Part shown: in pieces, positions 1 to 11,504 of the stretch | Layout of the letters: every line of letters starts with the position of its first letter | Numbering within the stretch: position 1 is the first letter of the stretch | Assembly: GCF_014905175.1 (NCBI RefSeq) | Contig: NC_057789.1 | Location: forward strand, 28,454,555-28,518,554 | Source: Aphidius gifuensis | Taxonomy: Eukaryota; Arthropoda; Insecta; Hymenoptera; Braconidae | Direction of reading: 5' to 3' | Length of the DNA: 64,000 bases | The notes under the pieces: generated by a model | What the model saw: the letters and a program-made list of their open reading frames with translations, nothing else | Database searches by the model: none | What the model was told of the DNA's origin: nothing | Program-made: the position numbers and the translations under genes

Positions 1-574
1 TTTTTTTCGGCAAATTTATTTTTATAACAGTTTATTTAATTTTTCCACAATAAATAAATAAATAAATAAGCAATTTTTCAATGTAATATATTTTATATAA
101 AACAAAAAAAATTACTCACAATTTTTTTATGATAAAAATTTGAAATAAATTCTTTTATCAGTGTAAAAATAAAATGAAAATAAAAAAAATATATTACATT
201 TAATTATTATAAATAAATAACTATCATACACTGATTGAGATTAAAATAAAAAATAATAATTATTAAAATTTAAAATTCATTTATATTTTTAAATTGCAAC
301 ATGATAATATTTACCAAATTATTTTTCATGTAAATGATTTAATTTTTAAAAAATAATACCAAATAAATTGTGCACATAGCTAATTTAATTTACAATTAAT
401 ACTAAACATTGACAATATTATTATTAAAAAATTTACATTATTTAAATATTTATATATAAATTTAAAATCTACATAAATTCTATCGAAGTATTTTAAATTT
501 TCAACAAAAAGAAATGAAGAAAGGCATTTTTTGTAATTAATCATTAATGGTGATATTGTTAATTTTAATTTTAG
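1..574. other. AT-rich non-coding sequence, Wnt intron
   Basis: Almost pure A/T with no supported reading frame. It ends in a TTTTAG acceptor at 574 directly before the first Wnt exon in the window, so it is most simply the 3' part of a Wnt intron. The exon(s) with the start codon and signal peptide must lie upstream of base 1. Confidence 0.6.
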
Positions 575-3500
575 GTACTTGGGAGTTGAGCCAAGATTTG
601 CAGTAGGTACTGAAAACAGTCCAGGTGGTCCCGCTGACAGTGTATCACAGATTGGTGCTGGTGTCATTGGTCCAGCCAGTGCCGAAAGAAACTGTAAGAA
701 CTCACACTTGACGGTTAAACAGCAGGGGATATGTTCACGCTCACCTCAGATTCTCCAGGTGAGTTTTATCCATACCTTATCTGATCAAAAGAAATAAAGA
801 AAAAGGAGAATAAAAGAAGAAAAAAAAGATTTAAAAAAAAAAAAACACATAAAATAAAAAATACACAAGCCAGGGCGTAACAAACTTGACGCTTCTTATT
901 GCAACGACGATCATTTATATATTACATTTTTTTCCTTTCTTTCTCAATATTCATTTTTTTTTAGCTTTCTTTACATCCTCTTGCTTTTGCACATTATATA
1001 CACTCAACAAAAAAATTATTAAATACTTGTAATCATTGCACAAAAACCGTAAATGTAATTTTAAAATTTTTTTCAAAAAAAAAAAACATTCAATAATTTA
1101 TAACTAGAAAAATAATGGCAAAAAAAAAAAATCTAAAAGCTCTTTTAAAAGCTTTAAATAGATTCTATTTTGCTGTATAATTTTTTTTTTTATTTGACAA
1201 TATTTTGAATGAATAAAATAGATGGAAAAAAAAAAAAAAAACAAAACTCTTGTATCTTTGTAATTTAGTGATATTTAAAAAATTAAATTTTTTATTTTTC
1301 TTCCCACGATAACGACAAAAAAAAAAATAAAAATAAAAAAAGCAGTAATATATATTCTTTGATGAACAAATGTAAGCTTGTTTGCTTAATGTAAAAACCT
1401 CGTTCGAATACTTATGAATGACGACAAGCCAGTGTATATATATTTTTGGTCTTTTGTAACAAACCGACATAAAATTATTTCAAATGAAAGGTATTTTTTT
1501 AAAAATGAATATTTATATTTATGCTAGTTTTGTGATGAATTCAAGCGAAGAAAATCAACTATGAATCGTCATATACATCCTGAAGAATCGATTTATAAAT
1601 ATACATTTGAAAAAAAAAATAAAAAAAAGCATTTAATTTAAAGTTTCAAGTCAAATGCACACACTGTGTGCGGTAAATTGACGATAAAAATAATAAAAAA
1701 GTCAAATGACATGAAATAAATAGTAATAAATTTGAAAAATAATATAAAATAATCAATTTACCTTTTGTAAATGTACATTGTGTTATTTTTCAAATGTTCA
1801 TTCAACAATTTTTTCAACATTTTTTTTCTGTCATTTACAGGCTGTAAGTGCTGGGGCAAGATTGGCCATTGAAGAATGCCAGCATCAATTTCATTCAGCC
1901 AGATGGAATTGTTCAATCAGTATGGAAAATCCAGAAAATATATTTGGTGGTGTTATGCTAGTCAGTAAGTACTCCTATAAACCTTTAAACCACAAATAAA
2001 ATATTTTACGTATAGTACTATTTCATAAATTTCCTTATTTTCAAAATTAATAATATCAATTAAAAATTTTATAAATAGATTATTATTAAAAACAACACGA
2101 TAAATTTATTCTCAAGTTTTTCAATAATATATATAAATAAAACTTATAAATTTCCTTCTCCCACTTCAACGAAATATGTTTTAAATTCTCGTGAAAAATT
2201 TCATTCTAAATTTATCGTGAATCAATCAAATCTAAATTTATCATTTTCGTTTTTTTTTTTTTATATAATAAAAACAAGTATGTGTAAAGAAAAAAAAAAG
2301 CTTATTAATCGTTGGCATTATTTTAAGTATATACTTATATTTAAAAAAAAAAAAACTACAAAATTTGCAAAATGAAATCATGGATTTTTATAATTTAAAT
2401 AAATATATTTGTGCTTTAATTTTCAGACAGTCGTGAGGCAGCTTTTGTATATGCAATATCAGCAGCTGGTGTTGCTTTCAGTGTAACAAGAGCATGTTCC
2501 AGGGGCGAACTAACTGACTGTTCTTGTGACAATCGTGTTAGGGCACGTCATCCAAATAACTGGCAATGGGGTGGTTGCAGTGAGGTAATTGCAAATTCAT
2601 TTAGTAAAATCAAAAAATTGATATACTTTATTTGACAAGATTTGTCATTTTAACAAGTCAAAATAAACATCTTATAACATATACAACACATAATAATTAT
2701 AAAAAAAAAGCTCTGTATTATTACATGTGAATGGGATATGTACATTTTTTTTTTTTTTTCTTTTTTACGTGAGTAGATGACCCCTTGTAGACATTGCGCG
2801 TTTACAAGAGGATTAACGTGAGCTAAGCTTGTTAAGTTGCAACAACCCTTCACAAGATCCATGACCAGTACTTCAATATTACCACTACTTTTAAAAACTT
2901 ACCCACAAAGTCTTCTTTGTATATATATAAATATCTCATCATAATTTTCACGTACATATTATATTTTATTATTACAAAATATTTAAATTCGTTAATAATT
3001 TTCTATTAAAAAGTAAAAAAAATTAAGTATAATACACTTGTTGGTGTATTTTAAATTGTATTTAGATTGAATTTTTAATTAAATTTAAATTGTATTTTTA
3101 GTGTTTGTATATCAACACTAGTTTATAATTAAATTTACTTGAAAAAAATAAAAATTATAATTATATTTTAAAAGATATAAAAAATATATAAAATTGAATA
3201 TATAAAATTACGAAATTTTTTTATTATCAAATTGATGTAATATTTTTTCTAATGTTTTAAAATTTTTTTATTTATTGGATATATTATTTTGATGATTATT
3301 TTTAGTCGTTACCTTGGTATATATTTGTTCAAGATATGTCAAAAGTTGTGTGCTAGTTTAAAGTAAACTTGAGTATACTATTTGTTCACATTACGACGAC
3401 ATTTGAATTTCTAAATTGTCCCGCGGGAATATGAGCACAAGTTGAGATAACAATGTTTATTTTAAACCAAAAAAATATAAAATAAAAAAAAGTAAATACA

Positions 3501-5784
3501 AAGTTAATCCCAACTTGAAGAATTTTCATTTTTCTTTTATTTATATGTTTAAATATATTTAACCTTTTTTTTTTCAACACAGGATATTCATTTTGGTGAA
3601 AAATTATCGAGAGAATGGTCTGACGGTGCTGAGGAGCCAGTTAAAGATGGTGTTGATATTGTTGGATCAAAAGGATTGGCTGGACAACTTATGAGAAAAC
3701 ATGACAGTGAAGCTGGTAGACGAGCTGTTCGTTCACGAATGCAACGTGTTTGTAAATGTCACGGTTAGTAATTTAACACTGACCTTGTTATTAACAAAAA
3801 ATCTATAATAATATAAATAAAATAAAAAATTTATTTTTTATTCTAGATGATGATATATATTATTTTTTTCGAATGTTAATTATAGGTATGTCTGGCTCAT
3901 GCAGTGTGAGAGTTTGCTGGCGAAGACTACCAGCATTTAGGGGTGCTGGCACAGCCCTGGCTGCTCTTCATGAGGGTGCTGCATTGGTACGTCTTGCACA
4001 ACGGGGTGGAGGAAAAAGACCTGCTAGACTTAGACCAGCTAGAGCTGATCTTAAACGACCAAATAAAACAGATCTTGTCTATCTTGAAGACAGTCCTGAT
4101 TACTGTGAACGAAATTTAACGTTAGTATTTTTTTTAAATTAATTTTATTATAATCTTTGTATTTCAATTTTACATGTGACAAATTTATGCTGATTTATTT
4201 TACAAAAAAAATAATAAACTCCCGCAGAGTTACAGCACATTAATGCAAAAAATTTGAAGGGGTTGTTTTGTTAATAGGGTTTGAAAATTCAAACTTATAT
4301 TGATGCATGTTCACACATGTGTTTATTGATTGTACAAATGCTAATGACAAATTTATTATGGTTAATAAAATTTACAAAAATTCTTAGTTATATTAAATTG
4401 AAAAAAAATAATATATTTCTTTTAAAAATAGGTCAAGGTATAAATTTCGAATAAAAAAAAAAAGTAAATTTATAAATTAAATAATTCTACCGTGTATTTT
4501 TAAAGAATATAATTTTCTTAAATTTATTTATACTTAATCTTATAATAAAAGGTAAAAAAAATTATTTTTTTTTATTAAATCAGCTGTTTAAATTCTGATT
4601 ACCAGTTTAATGAATTTTTTGGATTAAAATTATTGAATATGAATCATCATTAGCCCCCCCTTTAAGAATATATTTAACAAAAATATTTTTCATGTCGTTT
4701 TTTATTTTATATATTTTATTTGATATTTTTTTTATTTTTAGTTTACGAGTCGTAAAAAAAAAAAAATAACTTGTATATTTTCAAAGTGATAATTTACTAT
4801 GTATTTTTTGTATAATGAATTTTAAATTGCCTGAAAAAAGTTTTCATAATTGTATTTTAATTATACATCTTGATTCTTGATCGTTTTATTATATATTTAT
4901 TTTTTTTTTTTTTATTACAAATACCGTTTAATAGGACATACCTAAGTACAACGTTTACCAGGTACTTTCTCCATTTTATTAAATGAAAAAAAAAAAAAAA
5001 ACAATTTCACAAGACTGGTTGATCCATATTGAGATTAAAACATGTTTACTCATGTTCACTAATTGCATCTATAAATTTAATGAATTACAAATTTATTTAT
5101 AATTATTTAAACTTATTGTATACGCAGAAATATAAATATATTTTTCATACAGATGGCTTATTTAAATTAGAAAAAAAAATTGATATATTAGTACAAAATT
5201 CAAGGCAGATAAATTAATTAATAATTTATTTCGTGTAAAATTAAATTGAATTTATTTTATACAAATAAATAATTTAAAAATTGATTTAACATTGATAAAA
5301 TAAATTAAGCCTAATAATAAAATTTATTTCATTAAAATAATAATCTTTATCCAAGTGAAATAAATAATTCTCCATGTAGTAAATAAAATATAAAATCTCA
5401 TCTCATATAAAATTTATAAATAATAATATTTAACGATTCAAACCCACTAGTAATATTTAAATGTCAATGTGCATCAAATTGCACAAACGTAAATAAATTT
5501 CTAATATAAAAAAAGCATAAATTAATAAATAATTCTATTCAATTTGAAAATAAATAAATAATATTTTTTTTATTATTTTTAGACTTGGAATACCAGGTAC
5601 AAGAGGACGAATATGTAATAGAACGTCACCAGGTTTAGATGGCTGTACATTATTATGTTGTGGAAGAGGATATCAAACACGAATACGTGATGTTACAGAA
5701 AAATGTAAATGCAGATTTGTATGGTGTTGTCAAGTGCAATGTGATATGTGTAGACATACACGTGAAGAGCATATATGCAATTAA
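575..5784 (+). CDS. Wnt family secreted ligand (5' end missing)
   Basis: Secreted, lipid-modified ligand of Frizzled receptors. Six exons join in phase: 575-758, 1841-1964, 2427-2584, 3583-3763, 3886-4120 and 5583-5784, ending in TAA; they give 360 residues. The Wnt hallmarks are all present: the ECQHQF...RWNC block in exon 2, REAAFVYAIS and WQWGGCSE in exon 3, KCHG/MSGSC across the exon 4-5 join (its serine is the Porcupine acylation site), DLVYLEDSPDYC in exon 5, and the cysteine-rich end (LLCCGRGY, WCC) in exon 6. The first exon here enters in mid-protein, so the signal peptide is off-window. The subfamily is uncertain: exon 3 reads like Wnt4, and the last exon like Wnt16 or WntA. The usual HNNEAGR is HDSEAGR. 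The introns hold only AT-rich sequence. Exon 5 is clearly richer in G+C than its surroundings. Family certain; subfamily not. Confidence 0.93.
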
Positions 5785-6888
5785 TTTATCTAAATCAAAC
5801 AAAGTTTGTTAAAATTTAAAAAATCCAATAAGAAGAAGAAGAAGAAGTAGATTGCAATCAGAACAAGAGGCTTAAACATTTTATTAATATAATAAACTTA
5901 ATGTAATAATTTAATTAAACAAACAAAAAAATTATTTAAAAGAAAAACAAAGGGAAAATTAAATTTTTAATATGACTGTCTTTTGTCACGTTGCATGTCA
6001 ATGGCTGTTTTATTTAAAAAAAAAAAATAAATAAATAATAACTACATTATAATATTATATCTGTGCAGCCTGATAATGGCATCTTGTGAGTAACAAGTGT
6101 CTGCTCCAGATTCCATCAAGATTGCGTAACGAAAATTATATAAAAAAAAAAAAAAACTTAATCTGCCAATGAATGTACATATAATCTTTTTTTACCTTTT
6201 ATTATTATAAATTAATAATTAAACGTGTATATATTTATATAATTAATGGACTTGATGATGAACTTTTACCATGAATTTTAATTCAATTTTAAAAATTAAT
6301 TTGACCGAGCTATGTCCATAAACTATGCTCATTTTAATATAAAATTTATAATGTGCTTATAAAAATATAAAATTTAAATAATAATTAAATTATGTCATAA
6401 TAAATTATAGCTATCATCAATATATTAGATAATTAATGTCGTAAATTAAGATATTTATAAAAATTATATACAAAATCATCATGAATTAGAAAAAGAAAAA
6501 CAAAAAAAAAATTAGAAAAGTAAATTAACTGCAATTAAGTTATTAATTTGTTCTTGATTTTAAAAAAAAATATGCAGTATTGAAAATTTGTAATTTATTT
6601 TATTCACATTAATATTATATATTAGAATATAAGCTATTTAAAAATGTGTCAAATAATTATTAGCTAAATTTAATTTAAAAAAATATTATAGTAATTTTTA
6701 ATAAATCACAATTTTTTCAGCATAGCCATAGGCTTTTTAGCTCAAATATATTTGTATATGTACTGCCCTTAAGTGTATTTATAAAAAACAAAAAAAAATA
6801 ATAATAATAAAAATATATTAAACAACAAAACCTCTGTTGTTAATTTAAAAAATGATTAATTAATTTTATTTTTCATTTACATGAGGTT
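5785..6888. other. Convergent 3' ends of Wnt (+) and UGT-like (-)
   Basis: No gene seen. An AGA run follows the Wnt stop (about 5830-5849), and many AATAAA-like hexamers occur on both strands, so the 3' UTRs of both flanking genes probably end here. The true poly(A) site cannot be chosen in such AT-rich sequence. Confidence 0.6.
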
Positions 6889-8608
6889 TTATTTATTGTG
6901 TCTTTTTAATTTCATTCTAGTTGGTTTATTTGTTTTTTTTTGTAAATACCAAGACAATGCACTTGTTGTAGCAAATAAAATACCAAACAAAGCTCCAATT
7001 AATATGCCAATATATAATTGTACATCTTCAGCAAATGTTTTGACACTTGTTGCTCTGTCAATTGCTGAAAATTCAATGATATTTTTATCATTTCTAGCAA
7101 TCCAATCAAGCCAAAATATTAATTTATCTGTTGATGGTATTGGTCTGTCTCTGATTGATTGTGACACCATTCTTCCAGCTTCACGATAATTTTTATTATC
7201 ATGAATATTAGCTATTGTGTCAATTATTTTTTCAACTGTATATTCATTGGCTAGTGATATTCCCATGCCAAGTTTAACAGCACGTTTGTCATTCAACATG
7301 TCATATGGATTTTTAGCTACACAAATTATTGGAGTACCATGATAAATTGCTTCAAGAAATTCAGTGTCTTTACAATGACAAAGTAGCACTCTTGTTCTAC
7401 TGTATCCTGAATAAAATGAAAATAAAAATTACATTAATTTAACTCATGACAATATTGATTTGTTTGATAATTACCAATAAGATCTTGACGATCAACATTT
7501 GAATGTAAAAATAAATTATCCGGTTTCTCTGTTGGAAATTTTGTCAATTTTGTTTTCCATATTATTGCTTGGCCTTGTCTACCTTGTGGTAATTGACGTG
7601 CTACACCTTTTATTAATTCAGCATATGTCTCATCTAGCAACACGACAATTGTACCAAGTCGAAAATCAATTAAACTTTTTTGTAAGTCATCTGGTAATGG
7701 TTTTGGTCCTCGACAATGATGACAACCAGTCTGTAAATTAAATTATTTATATTATTATATCTTGTCTTATTTTTTTTTGGTTGTTTATAGTGTCAGTTAA
7801 ATTAATTACTTCAACAAATCTTTGTGTTAATGATGCAAAGCTATTTCTTAAAATAGAATCACCAGCCCAAAATAGTAATTCAACATTTGAATATAAATCA
7901 TCAATATTATCTTGATTAGCTTCATAATTTTTAATATATTTTTTAATTAAATTCATTGCAGGTGTTATATAATTATTTTTTGAACGTCCAATAATTGTTT
8001 TGTGATGAATATTTTCCCAAAAACGATCATAAATACCATCAGTACTTATTGGAATACCAAATTTTGTTTTTTCCATAGCATAGTGTTCTTCTTCAATACC
8101 AAGTGACCAGATAACTGGTATTGAGCCAATATATTTTGTCCAAGGAAGTAAACAACCATCATGTCTGTAAAATAATAATATATATTTAATTATTTAATTT
8201 AATTTATTATTGATAAATAATTTACCTGAGGGCTGGAAATATAACAAATGTTGGTTGAATTTCACCAATTGTTTTTAGTATTTTTTCATCACTTATTAAA
8301 CTTTCACATGCTTTTAATGCTTTAGCTTCAATTGTTGAAGTTTTATCAATTGTAAAATTGAGTTTAATAACATCAACTTCAACAAGATGTTCATAAATAT
8401 CATAGCCATTTGGAATTATTAGTGTTGAACTAATTCCATTGTCAGTTAATGAATTTGCCAGTAATGAAATATCATATGTTTCTTCGAAACCAATGACTAG
8501 AGCTGTTTTTGGTGGAAGAAACATACTTGATGCACTTGATAAATCAATAAATATTAATGATAAATTTATCATCAATATGATTAACATGTTGGATTTATTA
8601 TTTAACAT
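6889..8608 (-). CDS. UDP-glycosyltransferase-like membrane protein, degenerate donor site
   Basis: Four exons join in phase: 8608-8226, 8164-7810, 7730-7475 and 7406-6889, giving 503 residues, normal for an insect UGT. The N-terminus has a hydrophobic signal-like stretch (about residues 8-22). GCHHCRGPKPLPDDLQ (about 248-263) is the conserved start of the UGT C-terminal domain. One membrane helix (about 462-486) is followed by a short basic tail, as in ER-anchored UGTs. However, the family signature that binds UDP-sugar (H-x-G-G...E, then D-Q) is not intact: the region reads VLLCHCKDTEFLEAIYHGTP, and the closing D-Q pair is missing. The N-terminal catalytic histidine context is also not recognisable. 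The gene structure is intact, with no stops, so this is a diverged or non-catalytic paralogue rather than a pseudogene. It may correspond to the divergent single-copy insect UGT50 lineage, but I cannot confirm that. The start at 8608 puts the hydrophobic segment near the N-terminus; the next Met (8587) is also possible. Confidence 0.85.
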
Positions 8609-9427
8609 GTTTTATTTAGCAAAACAAGATATCTTTTGATGACTATTCTGGAATTTATTCAGCTATCAAGCCAGTAGAAGACTGTTGATGTAATTTTGGA
8701 TTTTTTTTTACTGTTTTATTTTGTATTCAGGAGCCGCGTAATAATACTGATGAAACCAACAACTTCCATCAACTGCGTAGCAATTTTTTTGGTAATAATT
8801 TGTTGATGATTCATACATTTAAACTTTTCCCAAAATGGAAACTGATATCAAAATATTTGTCCACTTTTTTCTCTTATCATCTAGATCAAAATAAACAACC
8901 GGCTTTATTTATTTTTTTTTATATTGATTATTTACATTATAAACAAAAAAATAATACCACCAACATTGTTTGAATTATTAAATTTAATAATAATTAATAT
9001 TTCTACAAGCAACTTGTAAACAATCGTAATTTAGAAAATTTATTCCTTCAGTATTTTTTTTTTTTGACAACAAATGAGATAATTAATTTGACAATTTTTT
9101 TAATGTAAACAAATGTAAATAAACAAATGAAAATTATTATTATTATTACAAGACTACCATTGGAACATGTAGATTCCTTTAATCAATGATAACACATGTG
9201 TATTTTTTTTTTTTTTCTCTCCAGTTAAAATTAAATTTGATGAACATTATTTTTTGGGCAAGGACATGTTTATTTTAGATAATATATTTTTAATTCAAGA
9301 TGGTGATGTGTTTGTTGAAGTTTAGATAAATTTTTAATTCAATGCATTGTAATAGTCTTATTTAAATGTTTCGAAAAATAATATTTATTTATTATTCTGA
9401 AAATTTAATTATGTGTTATTATAAATT
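8609..9427. other. Intergenic, probable UGT-like promoter side
   Basis: No coding sequence recognised. The stretch directly upstream of the UGT start (about 8610-8890) is less A/T-extreme than the rest and is the likely 5' UTR/promoter. Beyond that it is homopolymer-rich spacer. Confidence 0.5.
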
Positions 9428-10502
9428 TGTGGACAAAAGAAAACAGTAAAGATTATATTTAAGCAAAATGAAGTAATATGTGAAGATCATTTTCCCGTTA
9501 ATAAAATAGTAAGAGATTATAAAATTTATTTACCAAATGGTAATGTTGATTTCATTACTCATTTCAACCAGATTCCATTTTGGGTTTCAGAGAACATGAT
9601 TATGCAAAATGGTTTTTGAAAATTAGCACAGAAAAAGTCAGAAACAATTAAACAAGATAATGAAAATACAATTGTCAATGTAAAACCTCAAAACAATATT
9701 AATAATGTTCAACAAAATATAATTTTAAATAATCTAAAAAATGTTGAAATTAATCAACAAATTGTTAATGGAATACAAAATAATATTCCTGCCCTGATAC
9801 AAGTTGATGTATGTATTAATTTTTTATTTATTATCTTGATAATATTTAACTGTTATTTGTTATTATTTTCAACAGAAACAACATCCACCACCTCTTATTT
9901 GGCGACTACCTGTTGATAATAAGTCTAATAATACAAAAATATCATCAGCAACATTAACACCAATAACACCAATGACAACAGGGTTAACATTTTTAATTGC
10001 TAAAGAATTGACACCTCCAACTAAAATAGTTAATAAACAAAATGAGTTGCCAGTACCATCAACGCCTGTGACACTGACACCTGTAACGCCAATAACAATA
10101 AAACCAGCACCAACATCAACAACACCAAAACCAATAACAATAACAACAACACCAAAACCAATAACAATAACACCAACATCAACACCAATGACAACAACAC
10201 CAACACCAATATCAATGCCAATAACATCAACATCAACAACACCAGCAACAGCAACAGCACCAATAACATTTAATATTAGAAAAAGATTTAGTCATAAAAA
10301 AACTGAAAAAGTTAAAACAATTGATGAACCAGAAAAATGGGATCTAGATAAATTGTATAATGAATTATCAATAGTTTATGATGATAAAATGAAATGGGGT
10401 GTTATTAGAGTGGAAAATAAATTATCAATAATTGTTTTTGATAATTTAATACATCCAAAGAAACAAATGATTGTTTTTTATGATTTAACATATGAGGTAT
10501 GA
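9428..10502 (+). pseudogene. THAP-like gene fragment with Thr/Pro-rich second exon
   Basis: Two segments read in one frame and join at a good splice pair: 9428-9808 (donor GTATGT) and 9876-10502 (acceptor AACAG). The first contains VICEDHF followed by LPNG, which resembles the closing C-x2-H half of a THAP zinc finger; the opening C-x2-C half is not visible upstream. An in-frame TGA at 9617-9619 interrupts the first segment. The second segment is a Thr/Pro/Ile low-complexity run (about 10030-10270) followed by a folded-looking end with KWDLDKLYNEL and MKWGVIRVENKL. A GTATGA donor at the end may mean another exon follows, but I could not find one in phase. Most likely a decayed or partly rearranged copy. 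A single sequencing error could restore the frame, so a live gene is not excluded. Function unknown. Confidence 0.35.
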
Positions 10503-11504
10503 TAGCCAATTGATTGATTGATTTTATTTATTGATGATTATGGGTTCGTATTAATATTGATACAAGTATTGATAATGTTGTTCATAATATAAGAGTATTA
10601 CATGGTGGGGTCCTGGTGGGTGAATAGATTTATATTATGTTATTATTTTTGTCCAGCTTTGATTGTTCTGGATTGCATGTTGATGGATGGACATTCGTTG
10701 TTGGAAAACTGATATTGATGAGGACGGGTTTGATTCCATGATAAAAGATGGCCAGATGGATGATGATGATTTTTTAAATGTAAATAATAGCTGAATTTAT
10801 AATTTATTTTATTTTAAATTATAACTGTAATAAATTTCATTTATTTTTACAATATTGTGAGTTTTATTTATTTATTTATTAACCTTTTTTCTTTTTTAAA
10901 TTGAACAACTTTTAATATTTTTTTTTTTCAACTTACAGTTTTATAGTTTGTTGAAACTTGGAAATTATTTAATGATTTTTAATCATTAAATTTGCGCTTA
11001 TGGATTTTTTTTTTTTTTCATTTAATATTTGTTAATTATTAATTTTTTTGAACTTGAATCTTAAATCTATTTAAAATTATAAAATTTAATCATTCAATGA
11101 TTTTTAATGGGTATAATAATGTATTAATAATAATCGAAATATTATTTTAGCTTTTGTATTATTTAAATTAACAAATTTAAATTTTATAAATAAATTTAAA
11201 TAAAAAATTCAATCATTCAATTTTCCATGACCTGATATAAAAATTTTTCAAATATTTTTGACATAACTCACTTATTTTTTTTACTTTTACTTTTCATCAT
11301 CAAATTAAAAAGCTCAATCATTCAATGATTCTCAATAATTAAATTAAAATAAAAAAAAAAAAAAAAAAGATAACTATAAATTATCAATACTCAAATGCAA
11401 ACCAAAAATATTATTTAAATTTTACTTAATGAAAAAGCTATATTTTTTTTTATAAAAATATAAATATTTTTAATCTTATTATTAAAAAAAAAAAATAATA
11501 ATAA
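10503..11504. other. AT-rich spacer with a dispersed ATCATTCAATGAT-type repeat
   Basis: No gene recognised. The motif ATCATTCAATGATT or its close variants recurs about 11090, 11210 and 11318, and an inverted form (AATGATTTTTAATCATT) lies about 10971-10987. These look like short local duplications rather than a named element. Confidence 0.45.

Noticed and set aside
1165..1470. 101-codon minus-strand frame in the Wnt intron
   Set aside because: Phe/Lys/Tyr strings from A/T runs; lies within a well-supported intron.
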